A stretch of 64,000 bases of DNA from Kutzneria chonburiensis (GCF_028622115.1 NZ_CP097263.1:9807501-9871500), one strand, 5' to 3'; shown: positions 23,766 to 33,047, counted from the first letter of the stretch. A program made the numbers and translations. The notes: a model not told the origin generated them from the letters alone.

Positions 23766-25342
23766 CACTTCACGTGATCGGCGATGATCTTGGCCATGAC
23801 CTTGTCCAGGTCGTGCAGCTTGGTCACGTCGGCCACCGCGTCCTCGTTGCTGCCGCGTGGCGGACTGGCCTGGATGAGCCCGGCGATCATGCCCGGCTGG
23901 TTGATGTCGTTGTGCGGCGACACATAGATGTCGTACTCGTTGTAGGGAGCCTCACCGGGCTTGCCCGAGTGCACGGTGTTGGTGAACGACTTGGCCTGCT
24001 TGCCCGACACCGTGACCGTCTGAACGTTGGAGTACAGGTCCTCGCGGGCCCCGTACTTGGCCGGCGCGTACACCGTGGCCAGGTCGATGGTGATCGTCAT
24101 GGCGTGCGTCGGCTCCACGAAGAAGCAGTGTTGGCCCCACACCACGGGTTTGTAGGCGTCGCCGAAGACTTCCTTGACCGCGTCGACGGCCAGCGCGCAG
24201 CCGATCGCCGGCTGGGTGTCGGTGCTGGGGAACCAGGCGTCGAACGAGGCCGGCAGCGTGAACGGCTGGTACGGCGCGCAGTTGCCGTCGTTCTGGGAGA
24301 AGTCGATGCAGGCGCCGACGGCGGCGGTGTCCGGCTCGTCGGGCTTGTACAGCAGCGGCCGCTGCGGCTTGGCGTTGCTCGGGGCCTGGCCGGCCAACGC
24401 CTTCTGGATCTTCACGGCCAGCGCGGTCGCCTTGTCGCAGCCCTTCAGCTTCACCTCGACGACGACGGTGTCGTACAGCTTGTCGGCCGAGCCGGACGGA
24501 CCGAGGCCCCATTCGACGTAGCAGGAGGTGCTCATGTCGGAGACGTTGGCCGTCTTGTCGCCGACCTGCTTGGGCGTGCGGTTGGCCCCGGACAGCGGAT
24601 CCGAGTCGTACTTGATTTCCACGTCGCCCAGGTCGCTCGACTTGCCGTTGCCGTCGTCCTGCCGGGCCGAGCAGCTGTCGTACGGCGACTGCGCCGAGTA
24701 GAAGTCCAGCGTGGTCTTCTTGGGGTCCAGGTCGGGCAGCGCCGCGGTGAGCAGCGAGCAGCCGTCCCAGCCGCCCAGCGGCCGCGAGGCCGGCATGGTG
24801 GCCGCGTCGGGGTTGCCCAGCTTGGCGATCACGCCGGCGGCGGCCAGCTTGACCTGGTTGCAGGCGTTGGCATTGGACCCGTACGCGGGCTGGTAGCGGA
24901 CGGAGACCGACATGACGAAGCTGACCGGGATGTCGACGTCGCAGTCCTGGTGCCCGCCTAGCGACCGGTCGTCCAGGTAGGCCTTGGCGCCGGCGATGGT
25001 GACCGGCAGCTCGTGGTACTTGTTGCCGTACTCGGTCTTCTCGCCGACCAGCACGTCGACGGTGGCGTCCAGGATCCGGTCCGCGCTGAACGAGCAGGAG
25101 TGCGGCCCGCGGGAGATCGGGTGCGCGTTGCCGGGCAGGCCGGCGGCGGCCATGCCCGGTCCGTCCAGCAGCGCGCACGGGTCCAGCATGCGCAGCGCGT
25201 TGAGCACGGCCTCGCCGTCACGGTCCGGCGGGCCCTTGACCTTGCTCTGCGAGCCGAGGATCGGCTCGGCCCGGCCCTCGATCGCGTTGGCACATCCACC
25301 CAGTGTCAGTAGCGCCACGGCGGCGGCTACCCCCGAATCCAC
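23765..25342 (-). CDS. secreted lipoprotein with tandem DUF3558-like domains
   Basis: This is a 525-residue protein. A hydrophobic N-terminus ends in a lipobox (LTLGG before Cys 17), so it should be lipid-anchored outside the membrane. The mature part looks like three related domains, each with a CALL/CSLL/CAL start and a later Cys: PCALLDGPGMAAAG with CSFSADRI, GCSLLTAALPDLD with CYVEWG, and GCALAVDAVKEVFG with CFFVEP. This disulphide pattern is that of DUF3558 lipoproteins. The GTG start gives a signal sequence with no basic residue, which is unusual; an alternative upstream start was not found. Role unknown. Confidence 0.7.
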   Translation of the reverse strand: MDSGVAAAVALLTLGGCANAIEGRAEPILGSQSKVKGPPDRDGEAVLNALRMLDPCALLDGPGMAAAGLPGNAHPISRGPHSCSFSADRILDATVDVLVGEKTEYGNKYHELPVTIAGAKAYLDDRSLGGHQDCDVDIPVSFVMSVSVRYQPAYGSNANACNQVKLAAAGVIAKLGNPDAATMPASRPLGGWDGCSLLTAALPDLDPKKTTLDFYSAQSPYDSCSARQDDGNGKSSDLGDVEIKYDSDPLSGANRTPKQVGDKTANVSDMSTSCYVEWGLGPSGSADKLYDTVVVEVKLKGCDKATALAVKIQKALAGQAPSNAKPQRPLLYKPDEPDTAAVGACIDFSQNDGNCAPYQPFTLPASFDAWFPSTDTQPAIGCALAVDAVKEVFGDAYKPVVWGQHCFFVEPTHAMTITIDLATVYAPAKYGAREDLYSNVQTVTVSGKQAKSFTNTVHSGKPGEAPYNEYDIYVSPHNDINQPGMIAGLIQASPPRGSNEDAVADVTKLHDLDKVMAKIIADHVK

Positions 25343-25374
25343 GACATGGATCGGACCCTAACACCGGACTTGTC

Positions 25375-26910
25375 CTATGTGGCCGGTTCGAGGAACTGGG
25401 CCACCAGATCGGGGACGACCTCGTCGGCGAAGGCCAGCGCCTGGCTCGTGCCGGCGTCGGTCACGTGGTAGCCGCCCCGCCCGGCCGCGGTCGTCGCGAC
25501 CAGCGTGACCAATCCGGCCCGGCGCTGGAAGTACGAGGCGTGCACCCGCCAGCCGATCACGCCGTCCGACCGCAGCGCGATGGTTTCCCGTACCAGCGAG
25601 CCCGATCGGGAGACCAGGTAGCCGTGGGTCAGGGTGTGACCGAGGCTGCGGTACCGGTCATGGCCCAGCCAGGCGGAGAACGGCGTCAGCACGAGGAACA
25701 CGATCCACACCCAGAACGGCAGGATGTCCAGCTGGTAGCCGATCCACGCGAGCAACGCCAGCGCCAGCACCGACACCACGGCCCGCGTGAGCCGGCGTCG
25801 CAAAGCCGCCCGCGGATGCGAAGTCAGGGAAGCCGTCGTGGGATCCACGGGCTCCCGCAACACTTTTGCCGCCACGAGATGCGCCTCAGCCACCGGCGCC
25901 GCCGGCAGCAGCAGGCCGCCGCCGCGCTCGTCGCCACGACCGGTGCGCAGGCCGCTGACCACGGCGGTGGCGCGGCCGCCGTGCACGAAACGCAGCGGCA
26001 GCGTCTCCTTCACCTCGACGCCGCGCAGCCGTGCCTCCTCGATCGACACGGACCGGGTGTTGAGCAGGCCGTGCCGGATGTGCAGGGTGCCGCTGGGTTC
26101 GCGGGCCACGGAGAAGTTCCAGTACGACAGGATGTAGCCCAGCACCGAGGCGATCGTCGCGACCAGCAGCAGCACCACGATCGCCGCCGGGATCAGCACC
26201 CACGGCGACTCGGTGCCGACCAGCTCGAGGCCGTCGTGCAGGATCGTGATGTCGTCCGGCCGGATGTGCAGGTCGTTGGCGAAGTGCCAGACCGCGCCGA
26301 ACGCCGCCGCCACCACGGCGATGCCGGACAGCGTGAACGGGGCGTACCAGGTCCAGCGCCGGTCCACCCGCACCAGCTCGGTCTCCGCTGCCGGCACACT
26401 GTCCACAACAGACGGTGCGGTGGATGTCTTGGTGAGCAACACGGTCCGCAGCCGCTCGGCCTCGGTCTTGGTGATGGCGTCCAGGATGAGCTCGTCGTCC
26501 TTGCTCTTGTCCTGACGGCCGGTGCCGATCTTCAGCGCGCTCAGCCCGAACAGCCGGTGCTGCCACTCCGAGGTGATGTCCACGGTCCGGATCCGGTCCC
26601 GCGGCACCGCCCGCGTCTTGCGGTTGAACAGGCCCGAGCGCAGCTCGACCTGGTCGTCGGTGATGCGGTAGCGGGCGGTGGCCCAGTGCGTGACGCCGCG
26701 GGCGATCAGCGCCGCGACGCCGGCCAGGCTCAGCCACTGGCCCCAGCCGTGCACGCCGCCGCCGGCGAAGAACACCGCCACCAGCGGGATCGCCGCCCGC
26801 ACGATCTCCTTGAGCGGGGTGACGATCACCATCACCCCGTTGAGCCGCAACCACTCCGGCGGCTCGTTGAGCGACGGGGCCGCCGCGAACTCCAGCTGAG
26901 GCTCGCTCAC
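25375..26910 (-). CDS. PH-domain membrane protein (YdbT-like)
   Basis: This is a 511-residue protein with three bacterial PH (bPH_2) modules separated by membrane-helix pairs (about 37-75, 195-250 and 375-415). RYRITDDQVELRSGLFNRKTRAVPRDRIRTVDI is a clear bPH_2 start, and SGTLHIRHGLLNTRSVSIEEARLRGVEV and GYLVSRSGSLVRETIALRSDGVIGW are the second and third. In Bacillus, the YdbS/YdbT pair contributes to membrane stress or antimicrobial resistance. Its start overlaps the stop of the upstream PH gene by 4 nt, so the two form an operon and probably a complex. Confidence 0.85.
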   Translation of the reverse strand: MSEPQLEFAAAPSLNEPPEWLRLNGVMVIVTPLKEIVRAAIPLVAVFFAGGGVHGWGQWLSLAGVAALIARGVTHWATARYRITDDQVELRSGLFNRKTRAVPRDRIRTVDITSEWQHRLFGLSALKIGTGRQDKSKDDELILDAITKTEAERLRTVLLTKTSTAPSVVDSVPAAETELVRVDRRWTWYAPFTLSGIAVVAAAFGAVWHFANDLHIRPDDITILHDGLELVGTESPWVLIPAAIVVLLLVATIASVLGYILSYWNFSVAREPSGTLHIRHGLLNTRSVSIEEARLRGVEVKETLPLRFVHGGRATAVVSGLRTGRGDERGGGLLLPAAPVAEAHLVAAKVLREPVDPTTASLTSHPRAALRRRLTRAVVSVLALALLAWIGYQLDILPFWVWIVFLVLTPFSAWLGHDRYRSLGHTLTHGYLVSRSGSLVRETIALRSDGVIGWRVHASYFQRRAGLVTLVATTAAGRGGYHVTDAGTSQALAFADEVVPDLVAQFLEPAT

Positions 26911-27434
26911 GTCGCGTCACCCTCGGACGCCTCGGTGGCCGCGGTGAGCTCGTCGACCAGCCCGCGGGCCACCTCGAGGTCGAGGCCGTGGATGTGCAGC
27001 GGGCCGGCCGCCGATGCGGTCGTCACGGTCACCTTGGCCAGCCCGAACAGCTGCTCCCACGGCCCGCGCTCGGTGTCGACGGTCTGGATCCGGCTCAGCG
27101 GCGCGACCCGCCATTCCTGGTCGATCCAGCCGGACTGGGTGTAGACGGCGGTCGGCGTGACCTCCCAGCGGTGCACCCGGTAACGCCAGCTCGGCATCAC
27201 CGCCAGGTGCACCACGGCCAGCACCGCGGTCACGATGATCACGACCAGCAGCCAGGTGCCGGGCGGGTCGGCCGGCAGCACCTTGAACAGGACCTCGCCG
27301 ACCAGCAGCACCAGCCACCCCGGCAGCGCCCGCACGGTCCAGTACGGGATCGCCTTGCGGCTGATCCGCTCCCGCGGCGCCCGCAGCCGCACCCCCGTCG
27401 TCTCACTCACGTCCACGAGCAAACCATGCCCCAC
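26907..27434 (-). CDS. PH-domain membrane protein (YdbS-like)
   Basis: This protein of up to 175 residues has a membrane-helix pair at about 35-80 (LPGWLVLLVGEVLF, WLLVVIIVTAVLAVVHLAV) and a bPH_2 domain (WRYRVHRWEVTPTAVYTQSGWIDQEWRVAPLSRIQTVDTERGPWEQLFGLAKVTVTTAS). This matches the short partner of YdbS/YdbT pairs. The start is uncertain: the GTG at 27434 gives the longest form, but GTGs at 27416 or 27410 (VSETTG) are equally likely. It is the first gene of a two-gene operon with the larger PH protein. Confidence 0.82.
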   Translation of the reverse strand: MGHGLLVDVSETTGVRLRAPRERISRKAIPYWTVRALPGWLVLLVGEVLFKVLPADPPGTWLLVVIIVTAVLAVVHLAVMPSWRYRVHRWEVTPTAVYTQSGWIDQEWRVAPLSRIQTVDTERGPWEQLFGLAKVTVTTASAAGPLHIHGLDLEVARGLVDELTAATEASEGDAT

Positions 27435-27549
27435 CGGCGGTCCGAACGCCCGGGACAGATGTCACGTTCGCCCCGTGACCGGCGGTTCCCCTGCGTGACC
27501 GGTTCGTCACTCTGCTACAAACGGGGTAATCCGCGGCCGAAAGGACCCC

Positions 27550-28974
27550 ATGTCGCACACCTCGCAGGCCGTCACGGTGGACGACGGCGACGCCGGCTAC
27601 CACAAGGGCCTGAAGAGCCGTCAGGTGCAGATGATCGCCATGGGCGGGGCCATCGGCACCGGCCTGTTCCTCGGGGCCGGCGGCCGGCTGGTGACCGCGG
27701 GGCCGTCGCTGGCCATCGTCTACGCGATCGCCGGCGTGTTCGCGTTCTTCGTGGTGCGGGCCATGGGCGAGCTGGTCATGCACCGGCCGAGCTCCGGGTC
27801 CTTCGTGTCGTACTCGCGGGAGTTCCTCGGCGAGCGGTCGGCGTTCTTCGTCGGCTGGATGTACTTCCTGAACTGGGCGTGCAGCGGCGTCGCCGACGTC
27901 ACCGCGGCGGCCAAGTACGTGCAGTTCTTCTGGCCGAACGTGCCGCAGTGGATCCCGGCGCTGGGTGCGCTGATCCTCGTGCTCGCGGTGAACATGGTGT
28001 CGGTGACCCTGTTCGGCGAGCTGGAGTTCTGGTTCGCCGCGATCAAGGTGCTGGCGCTGGTGGTGTTCATGGTGATCGCCATCGCGGTGCTGGTCAGTCG
28101 CACGCCGGTGGACGGCAACGTCACCGGGCCGCAGCTGATCGCCGAGCAGGGCGGCTTCTTCCCGCACGGCCTGCTGCCGGCCGTGCTGATCCTTCAGGGC
28201 GTGGTGTTCGCGTACGCGGCGATCGAGATGGTCGGCGTGGCCGCCGGCGAGACCGCCGAGCCGCGCAAGGTGATCCCCAAGGCGGTGAACTCGGTCGGCT
28301 GGCGCATCGCGATCTTCTACGTCGGCTCGGTGCTGCTGCTGGTGATGCTCATGCCGTCCAGCTCGTACAACAAGGACGTCAGCCCGTTCGTCACGTTCCT
28401 GTCCTCGCTGGGCGTGCCCGGGGCCGCCGGCATCATGGACATCGTCGTGCTGACCGCGGCGCTGTCCAGCGTGAACTCGGGGCTGTACTCGACCGGCCGG
28501 ATCCTGCGGTCGCTGTCCTCGGCCGGCTCCGCGCCGAAGTTCCTCGGCGTGATGAGCCGGGGCGGCGTGCCGTACGGGGGAGTGCTGTTGACCGCCTGCG
28601 TGTACGTGCTGGGCGTGGTGCTCAACCTGTTCGTGCCGGGGGAGTCGTTCGAGATCGCCCTGAACTTCTCCGCGCTGGGCATCCTGAGCATGTGGTCGAT
28701 GATCATGGTCTGCAACCTGGCGTTGCAGCGCAAGGCCCGGCGCGGCGAGCTCGAGCGGCCGGCCTACCGGCTGCCGTGGGCCCCGTACACCAACTACCTG
28801 ACGCTGGGCTTCCTGGTGCTGGTGCTGGCCCTGAGCTACTGGGACGTGCCGGCCGGCCGGATCATGATCTACAGCATTCCCGGCGTGGTGCTGCTGCTGG
28901 TGCTGGGCTGGTTCGCCGTGCGCAAGCGGGTCCGCGCCCAGGCCGCCGCCACCCCGCCCGGCCACCTGCCCTGA
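27550..28974 (+). CDS. amino-acid permease (APC superfamily, AnsP/GABA permease-like)
   Basis: This is a 474-residue transporter with 12 predicted membrane helices. YHKGLKSRQVQMIAMGGAIGTGLFLGAGGRL is the AAT-family N-terminus with the substrate-carboxylate-binding GAIGTGLF loop; GELVMHRPSSGSFVSY and FAYAAIEMVGVAAGETAEPRKVIPKA are further signatures. It is closest in feel to L-asparagine (AnsP) or GABA/aromatic amino-acid permeases; the substrate is not fixed. AAAGGA lies 6 nt before the ATG. It is followed by a hairpin terminator shared with nagA. Confidence 0.88.
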   Translation: MSHTSQAVTVDDGDAGYHKGLKSRQVQMIAMGGAIGTGLFLGAGGRLVTAGPSLAIVYAIAGVFAFFVVRAMGELVMHRPSSGSFVSYSREFLGERSAFFVGWMYFLNWACSGVADVTAAAKYVQFFWPNVPQWIPALGALILVLAVNMVSVTLFGELEFWFAAIKVLALVVFMVIAIAVLVSRTPVDGNVTGPQLIAEQGGFFPHGLLPAVLILQGVVFAYAAIEMVGVAAGETAEPRKVIPKAVNSVGWRIAIFYVGSVLLLVMLMPSSSYNKDVSPFVTFLSSLGVPGAAGIMDIVVLTAALSSVNSGLYSTGRILRSLSSAGSAPKFLGVMSRGGVPYGGVLLTACVYVLGVVLNLFVPGESFEIALNFSALGILSMWSMIMVCNLALQRKARRGELERPAYRLPWAPYTNYLTLGFLVLVLALSYWDVPAGRIMIYSIPGVVLLLVLGWFAVRKRVRAQAAATPPGHLP

Positions 28975-28980
28975 TGCCGT

Positions 28981-29021
28981 GAAGGGGCCTTCCTCCACTC
29001 GGAGTGCAGGAAGGCCCCTTC
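28981..29021. terminator. hairpin between permease and nagA
   Basis: GAAGGGGCCTTCCT (28981-28994) pairs with AGGAAGGCCCCTTC (29008-29021), with an inner CACTC/GAGTG. It lies between the stops of two convergent genes and belongs to the same GAAGG...CCTTC family as the hairpins at 10641 and 23704. Confidence 0.75.
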
Positions 29022-29029
29022 CAAGCGAG

Positions 29030-30205
29030 TTACTGGGCGTCGGCGTTGACCAGCGGGGCGGGGATCTCGGTGACCCAGCGGCCGCGGGACATCACGCCGG
29101 CCACGGTGAGCCGGTCGTCCAGCACGACGAGGTCGGCCCGCTTGCCGACGTCCAGCGAGCCGACGAGGTCGTCGATGCCCAGCACCCGGGCCGGCGTGCC
29201 GGAGGCGGCGACCGAGGCCCGCTCCAGCGGGATCTGGTTGACCAGCACGGCCCGGCGGAAAGCGCTGTCCATGGTCAGCGTGGAGCCGGCGATGGAGCCG
29301 TTGTCGGCCAGCCGGGCCACGCCGTCGACCACGTTCACGGCCAGCGCGCCAAGCTCGTAGCTGCCGTCGCCGGCCCCGGCGGCGCTCATCGCGTCGGTGA
29401 TGAGGGAGACGCGGGAGTGGCCGGCGGCCTGGAAAGCCAGCTCCACGGCGGCGTCGTGCAGGTGGTGGCCGTCGTTGACCAGCTCGACCGCGACCGTCTC
29501 CGACTCCAGCATCGCGGCGATCGGGCCGGGCTCGCGGTGGTGCAGGCCGCGCATGGCGTTGAACAGGTGCGTGGCCACGGTGACGCCGGCGTCGATGGCC
29601 TCGCGGGCCTGCTCGTAGCTGGAATCGGTGTGCCCCAGGGCGGCGATGACGCCGTTGTCGGTCAGCTGCCGCACGGCCCGCAGGCCGCCGTTGAGCTCGG
29701 TCGCCAGCGTCACCATCTTCACGGCGCCGTGCCCGCGCTCCAACAGCTTGGCCACGACGTGCTCGTCGGGTTCGCGCAGCAGCGCCGGATCGTGCGCGCC
29801 GCAGCGGGCCTTGCTGATGAACGGGCCCTCCAGGTGGATGCCGGCGAGCAGGCCGTCCTGCACCAGACCGGACAGCGCCTCGACGGCCCGTTCCAGTTCG
29901 GGTAGCGCCATCGTGACGGTGCTGCCGATGGTCGTCGTGGTGCCGTGGGCGCGGTGGAACTCCACGACCTTGCGCGACTGCTCGAGGTCTTCGCCGAACG
30001 AGCCGCCCCCGCCGCCGTGGACGTGCATGTCCACGAAACCGGGCACCACCACGTATCCGGTGAGGTCGACGACCTCGGTGCCGGCATGCGGGCCGCCGTT
30101 GGCGCCGGTGCCCAGCTCGGTGATCCATTCGCCGTCGACGGCGAGGCGGCCGTCGTCGACCACTCCTCCCGGCAACACGAGCCGGGCGTGGCGCAGCAGG
30201 TACAC
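29030..30205 (-). CDS. nagA: N-acetylglucosamine-6-phosphate deacetylase
   Basis: This is a 391-residue amidohydrolase that converts GlcNAc-6-phosphate to glucosamine-6-phosphate in the cytoplasm. PGFVDMHVHGGGGGSF carries the metal-site HxH, GIHLEGPFIS the conserved Glu (E in LEGPF), LGHTDSSYEQA and THLFNAMRGLHHREPG the other ligands, and LITDAMSAAGAGDG the catalytic Asp (D in LITD). A ribosome site GGAGG precedes the start. A DasR-like dre box 57 nt upstream indicates control by aminosugar-phosphate levels, linking it to the chitin-active LPMO at 50.4 kb. Confidence 0.95.
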   Translation of the reverse strand: MYLLRHARLVLPGGVVDDGRLAVDGEWITELGTGANGGPHAGTEVVDLTGYVVVPGFVDMHVHGGGGGSFGEDLEQSRKVVEFHRAHGTTTTIGSTVTMALPELERAVEALSGLVQDGLLAGIHLEGPFISKARCGAHDPALLREPDEHVVAKLLERGHGAVKMVTLATELNGGLRAVRQLTDNGVIAALGHTDSSYEQAREAIDAGVTVATHLFNAMRGLHHREPGPIAAMLESETVAVELVNDGHHLHDAAVELAFQAAGHSRVSLITDAMSAAGAGDGSYELGALAVNVVDGVARLADNGSIAGSTLTMDSAFRRAVLVNQIPLERASVAASGTPARVLGIDDLVGSLDVGKRADLVVLDDRLTVAGVMSRGRWVTEIPAPLVNADAQ

Positions 30206-30261
30206 GGGTGCCTCCTGGACTAGGCGTCATGGTCCGACTGCCGCCACGGCAGCTTGGCGGT

Positions 30262-30277
30262 ATTGGTATAGACCTTA
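30262..30277. promoter_or_regulatory. DasR-like dre site upstream of nagA
   Basis: ATTGGTATAGACCTTA matches the DasR operator consensus (AGTGGTCTAGACCACT type) at the central TGGTaTAGACC. It lies 57 nt upstream of the nagA start. In streptomycetes DasR represses aminosugar genes until GlcN-6-P or GlcNAc-6-P accumulates. Confidence 0.75.
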
Positions 30278-30321
30278 TCGGAAGCTGTGCCGTGCACACG
30301 ACCGCCGGGCCGATCAGCCCG

Positions 30322-31173
30322 TCATCCGGGACCGACCAGCCGCAGCGTCGCCTCCCGGTGGCCGATCAAGGCCGTGGATCTTGTGCGTTCCAACGGCACC
30401 GCCCCGGCCAGGCCGATCTCCGGGCCGGTCAGGGCCGAGCACAGGCCGGTCACCGTGGCCCGGTCCCGGCAGACCAGCTGCCAGTGCCGGCCCCGCCCCC
30501 ACAACGACCGTAGCGGCGAAGCGGTGCCCCGCTGGTGGGCCCGGGCCAAGGTCGCCCCGACGTGCCAACGGCCGTCCGGTTCGTCCGACCCCAAACGGAC
30601 CAGCACCGCGGCCAGCAGCTGCTCGGCGTCCACGTGCATCGGCGGCACCGAGCGCAGCGCCACGTCCTCTTCGGGCAGGATCTCCCAGCTGCGGCTGGCG
30701 ATTTCCCACGCGATCGGCACTTGCGGATGCACGACCGTGCCCTCGGATTCGACTGCTTCGATACGCAACAAGGTGCGCGTCGGCACGTGCCGCATACGGA
30801 ACCACAGGCCGTCGGGATGGGCGTTCAACGGCCGCAGCCCGGGCAAACCCTGACGCCGCACCGGATCCGGATGCACCAGCGCGGCCGACGCCAGCAGGTG
30901 CGGAATCGGCGTCAGCACCACGAGAGCGTGTTGCTCCGGCGAGTAGATGATCCGGCCGGCCACCGACCAGTCGAGTTGCCAACGCGTCAACTGGTTCTCG
31001 GCCCCGTCGGAATTGCACGCGAGCAGCGCCAGCAGGGCGCGGAACCGGCGCTGGCCGGCCGAGCAGAAGTCGAGTCCGTGCCCGGCCAGATCACCCACCG
31101 CGGTGCTGGCCCGGCCCAACGGCTCACCGGTGTACGCGGACCGCCGGGCCGAGACGGACACCCACCCGGACAC
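30322..31173 (-). CDS. hypothetical protein
   Basis: This is a 283-residue protein that I cannot assign. It contains a hydrophobic patch IYSPEQHALVVLTPIPHLLASAALV and a Trp-rich region (WQLDWSVAGR, WEIASRSWEILPEEDV) but no convincing transmembrane helix, signal peptide or catalytic motif. The C-terminus GLCSALTGPEIGLAGAVPLERTRSTALIGHREATLRLVG looks folded and conserved. It is transcribed toward nagA's promoter region and has its own promoter shared with nothing obvious. Coding bias is good over the whole length. Confidence 0.6.
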   Translation of the reverse strand: MSGWVSVSARRSAYTGEPLGRASTAVGDLAGHGLDFCSAGQRRFRALLALLACNSDGAENQLTRWQLDWSVAGRIIYSPEQHALVVLTPIPHLLASAALVHPDPVRRQGLPGLRPLNAHPDGLWFRMRHVPTRTLLRIEAVESEGTVVHPQVPIAWEIASRSWEILPEEDVALRSVPPMHVDAEQLLAAVLVRLGSDEPDGRWHVGATLARAHQRGTASPLRSLWGRGRHWQLVCRDRATVTGLCSALTGPEIGLAGAVPLERTRSTALIGHREATLRLVGPG

Positions 31174-31327
31174 GGCACACCTCCCTGACTTCTCACGTGA
31201 AGTGGTGATCCGCCAGGGTCCGGAGCGGGGTGATGGGCGAGTGCCGGCGACAATGCGCGGTGAATTCGGCCATTCAGGGTCAACGATGCACCCCGTGAAT
31301 TAACGTCGCAACCCATCAGGACGAAGA

Positions 31328-32062
31328 TCACTTCGTTGCCGGCGGCAGCGGCGGCACCTGCTCCGATCCGGCCACCACCGCGTTCGCGAGGTCGGTCAGG
31401 CGCAGGTTGCGCCGCCTGGCGTACTCGCGAAGAGCGCCGAATGCGCCGTCCACCGAGCTGCCGTGCCGTTCGGCCAGGACGCCTTTGGCTTGTTCGATCA
31501 CTATTCGGCTGCTGAACGCGGTCTGGAGCTGCGCGGCGAGCGTTTGCGCCTGCGTCAGCTCCCCAAGTCTGTGCACACCGGCGGCGGCGGTCAGCGCCAT
31601 CGCCTCGACGATTCGGCTGTCCTGATCCGAGAGCGTTCCCCGCTCGGCCCGCAGCACTGTCAAGGCTCCGATCGTGGTTTCCCGCACACGTAACGGGACC
31701 GCGGTCAGCGAGCCGAAGCCGGCCGTCCTCGCTTCCGCGAGAAAACGGTTCCATCGGTTGTTTCGCTGGTCGGTGTCCGGCACCACGATCGCAGTTCCGG
31801 TGCGGTGGCACTCCATGCTCGGGCCGTCCCCGCGCAGCAGCGGCCACAATGGTGAAGCGGCCAGCCGATCGGGTGCGGAGTGTCCGATGTGGGGTTGTCC
31901 GCGATGATCGACGAGAACCGCGCCCACCGCGGGCACGAGCAGCGTTTCCCGCGTGCGGGCGGCCAGAAATCGAGCGAACTCGACATGGTCCAGGTCGTCG
32001 ACGAGCGTATCGGCGATGCGGGCGAACGTTTCCGCCAGCCGCGCCGGGGACATCGCGGTCAT
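31328..32062 (-). CDS. GAF and ANTAR domain transcription antitermination regulator
   Basis: This is a 244-residue protein with an N-terminal GAF sensor domain (about 20-165; GAVLVDHRGQPHIGHSA, GFGSLTAVPLRVRETTIGALTVLRAE) and a C-terminal ANTAR RNA-binding domain (about 172-230; LQTAFSSRIVIEQAKGVLAERHG). ANTAR proteins bind paired hexanucleotide hairpins in nascent RNA and prevent termination. The GAF ligand is unknown. ATG 32062 is chosen, and ATG 32053 is possible. No target hairpin pair was recognised nearby. Confidence 0.88.
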   Translation of the reverse strand: MTAMSPARLAETFARIADTLVDDLDHVEFARFLAARTRETLLVPAVGAVLVDHRGQPHIGHSAPDRLAASPLWPLLRGDGPSMECHRTGTAIVVPDTDQRNNRWNRFLAEARTAGFGSLTAVPLRVRETTIGALTVLRAERGTLSDQDSRIVEAMALTAAAGVHRLGELTQAQTLAAQLQTAFSSRIVIEQAKGVLAERHGSSVDGAFGALREYARRRNLRLTDLANAVVAGSEQVPPLPPATK

Positions 32063-32323
32063 CGTTGAACCGTACCGGTGCCGTCGGCGCGGGCCGCAGG
32101 TTATCAGGCCAAATGGGTTCCGGTTGTTCCGGTCGGACCAGAGCACACTCTACCTTTCGGCGGCTGCATCCTTCATTTTCCCGGTGAACGGGGCTCGTGC
32201 GGTACCCGATTGGACGCGGCGGTGTCCCTGTCCGCCGCCGCCATTCGGTTTTATCCTTGGTCGGGGTCACGGGCGAGAATTCGACGTGGAGGCCGTCATG
32301 AATTCAGCAGGAGGGGACGCCTG

Positions 32324-32692
32324 ATGCGCGACGGGGAACCGCGCAACTTCGTCCAACCGTGCCTGCTGCTGTTGCTCGACGAGCGGCCGGACCACGGCTA
32401 CGAGCTCATCGAGCGGCTGCGACTGCTGTGCGGCGTGGACAACGACGCCAGCGGTATCTATCGGGCGCTGCGCAACCTGGAACGGGCCGGGCTGGTCTGT
32501 TCCAGCTGGACCACTGCCACACCGGGACCGGCGCGGCGGATGTACCACCTGACCGCCAACGGGGCGGCGGTGCTGGCCGAGTCGGCCGCGGCGCTCACCC
32601 GCACCCGCGCGTCCATCGACGCGTTCCTGCACCGGTACGCGCGGCGGGCCGAGAACTCCCGTGGCGCCGCCGTCTATCGGTTCCAGCGATGA
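32324..32692 (+). CDS. PadR-family transcriptional regulator
   Basis: This is a 122-residue PadR-type winged-helix protein. FVQPCLLLLLDERPDHGYELIERL is the family N-terminus, DASGIYRALRNLERAGLVCSSW the recognition helix and wing, and MYHLTANGAAVLAESAAAL leads to a short dimerisation helix. GGAGGGG precedes the ATG at 32324, which overlaps the TGA of a tiny upstream ORF (MNSAGGDA, 32298-32324) as TGATG. Target genes are not evident; PadR proteins often respond to phenolics or drugs. Confidence 0.85.
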   Translation: MRDGEPRNFVQPCLLLLLDERPDHGYELIERLRLLCGVDNDASGIYRALRNLERAGLVCSSWTTATPGPARRMYHLTANGAAVLAESAAALTRTRASIDAFLHRYARRAENSRGAAVYRFQR

Positions 32693-33047
32693 CGCCGATT
32701 GGCTTAGCCCGTACGGCGGGGGCTGGCTGAAGCCCGCCGCCGCAACGTGATCTTCTTCTACACAACGGGAACGCGCGCTCGGTCCATTGTGGAGTCGAGC
32801 CCGGCGGCCGGTGATCGGTGCGCTCCGTCGATCGAAGACCACTGTACGTGGTGATCTTCTTGTGGCAGGCAAGGACTTTTCCACATCGTTACGTGACCGA
32901 CCACACTAGACAGATCCGGTGACCTGGCCTTTTTCCAAGATCCGCTGGTCGGCCGCAGTGGTTCGCCCAATGTGACGACAGGTGCACCCATTCGGGGCGG
33001 ATACGATTTTCGGACGTTGTCTTGTTCGTGCCACCGGGGAGCCGTTC
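32693..33047. other. 355-nt intergenic region with imperfect hairpins, no gene seen
   Basis: After the PadR stop a weak GC hairpin (about 32715-32740) may terminate it. Further on, GAAGACCAC and GTGGTGATCTTC (about 32837-32862) make an imperfect dyad of operator type, and one near-match to the GTCCACAATGGAC motif (32782-32794) is present. Frames crossing the region lack coding bias. Confidence 0.5.
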
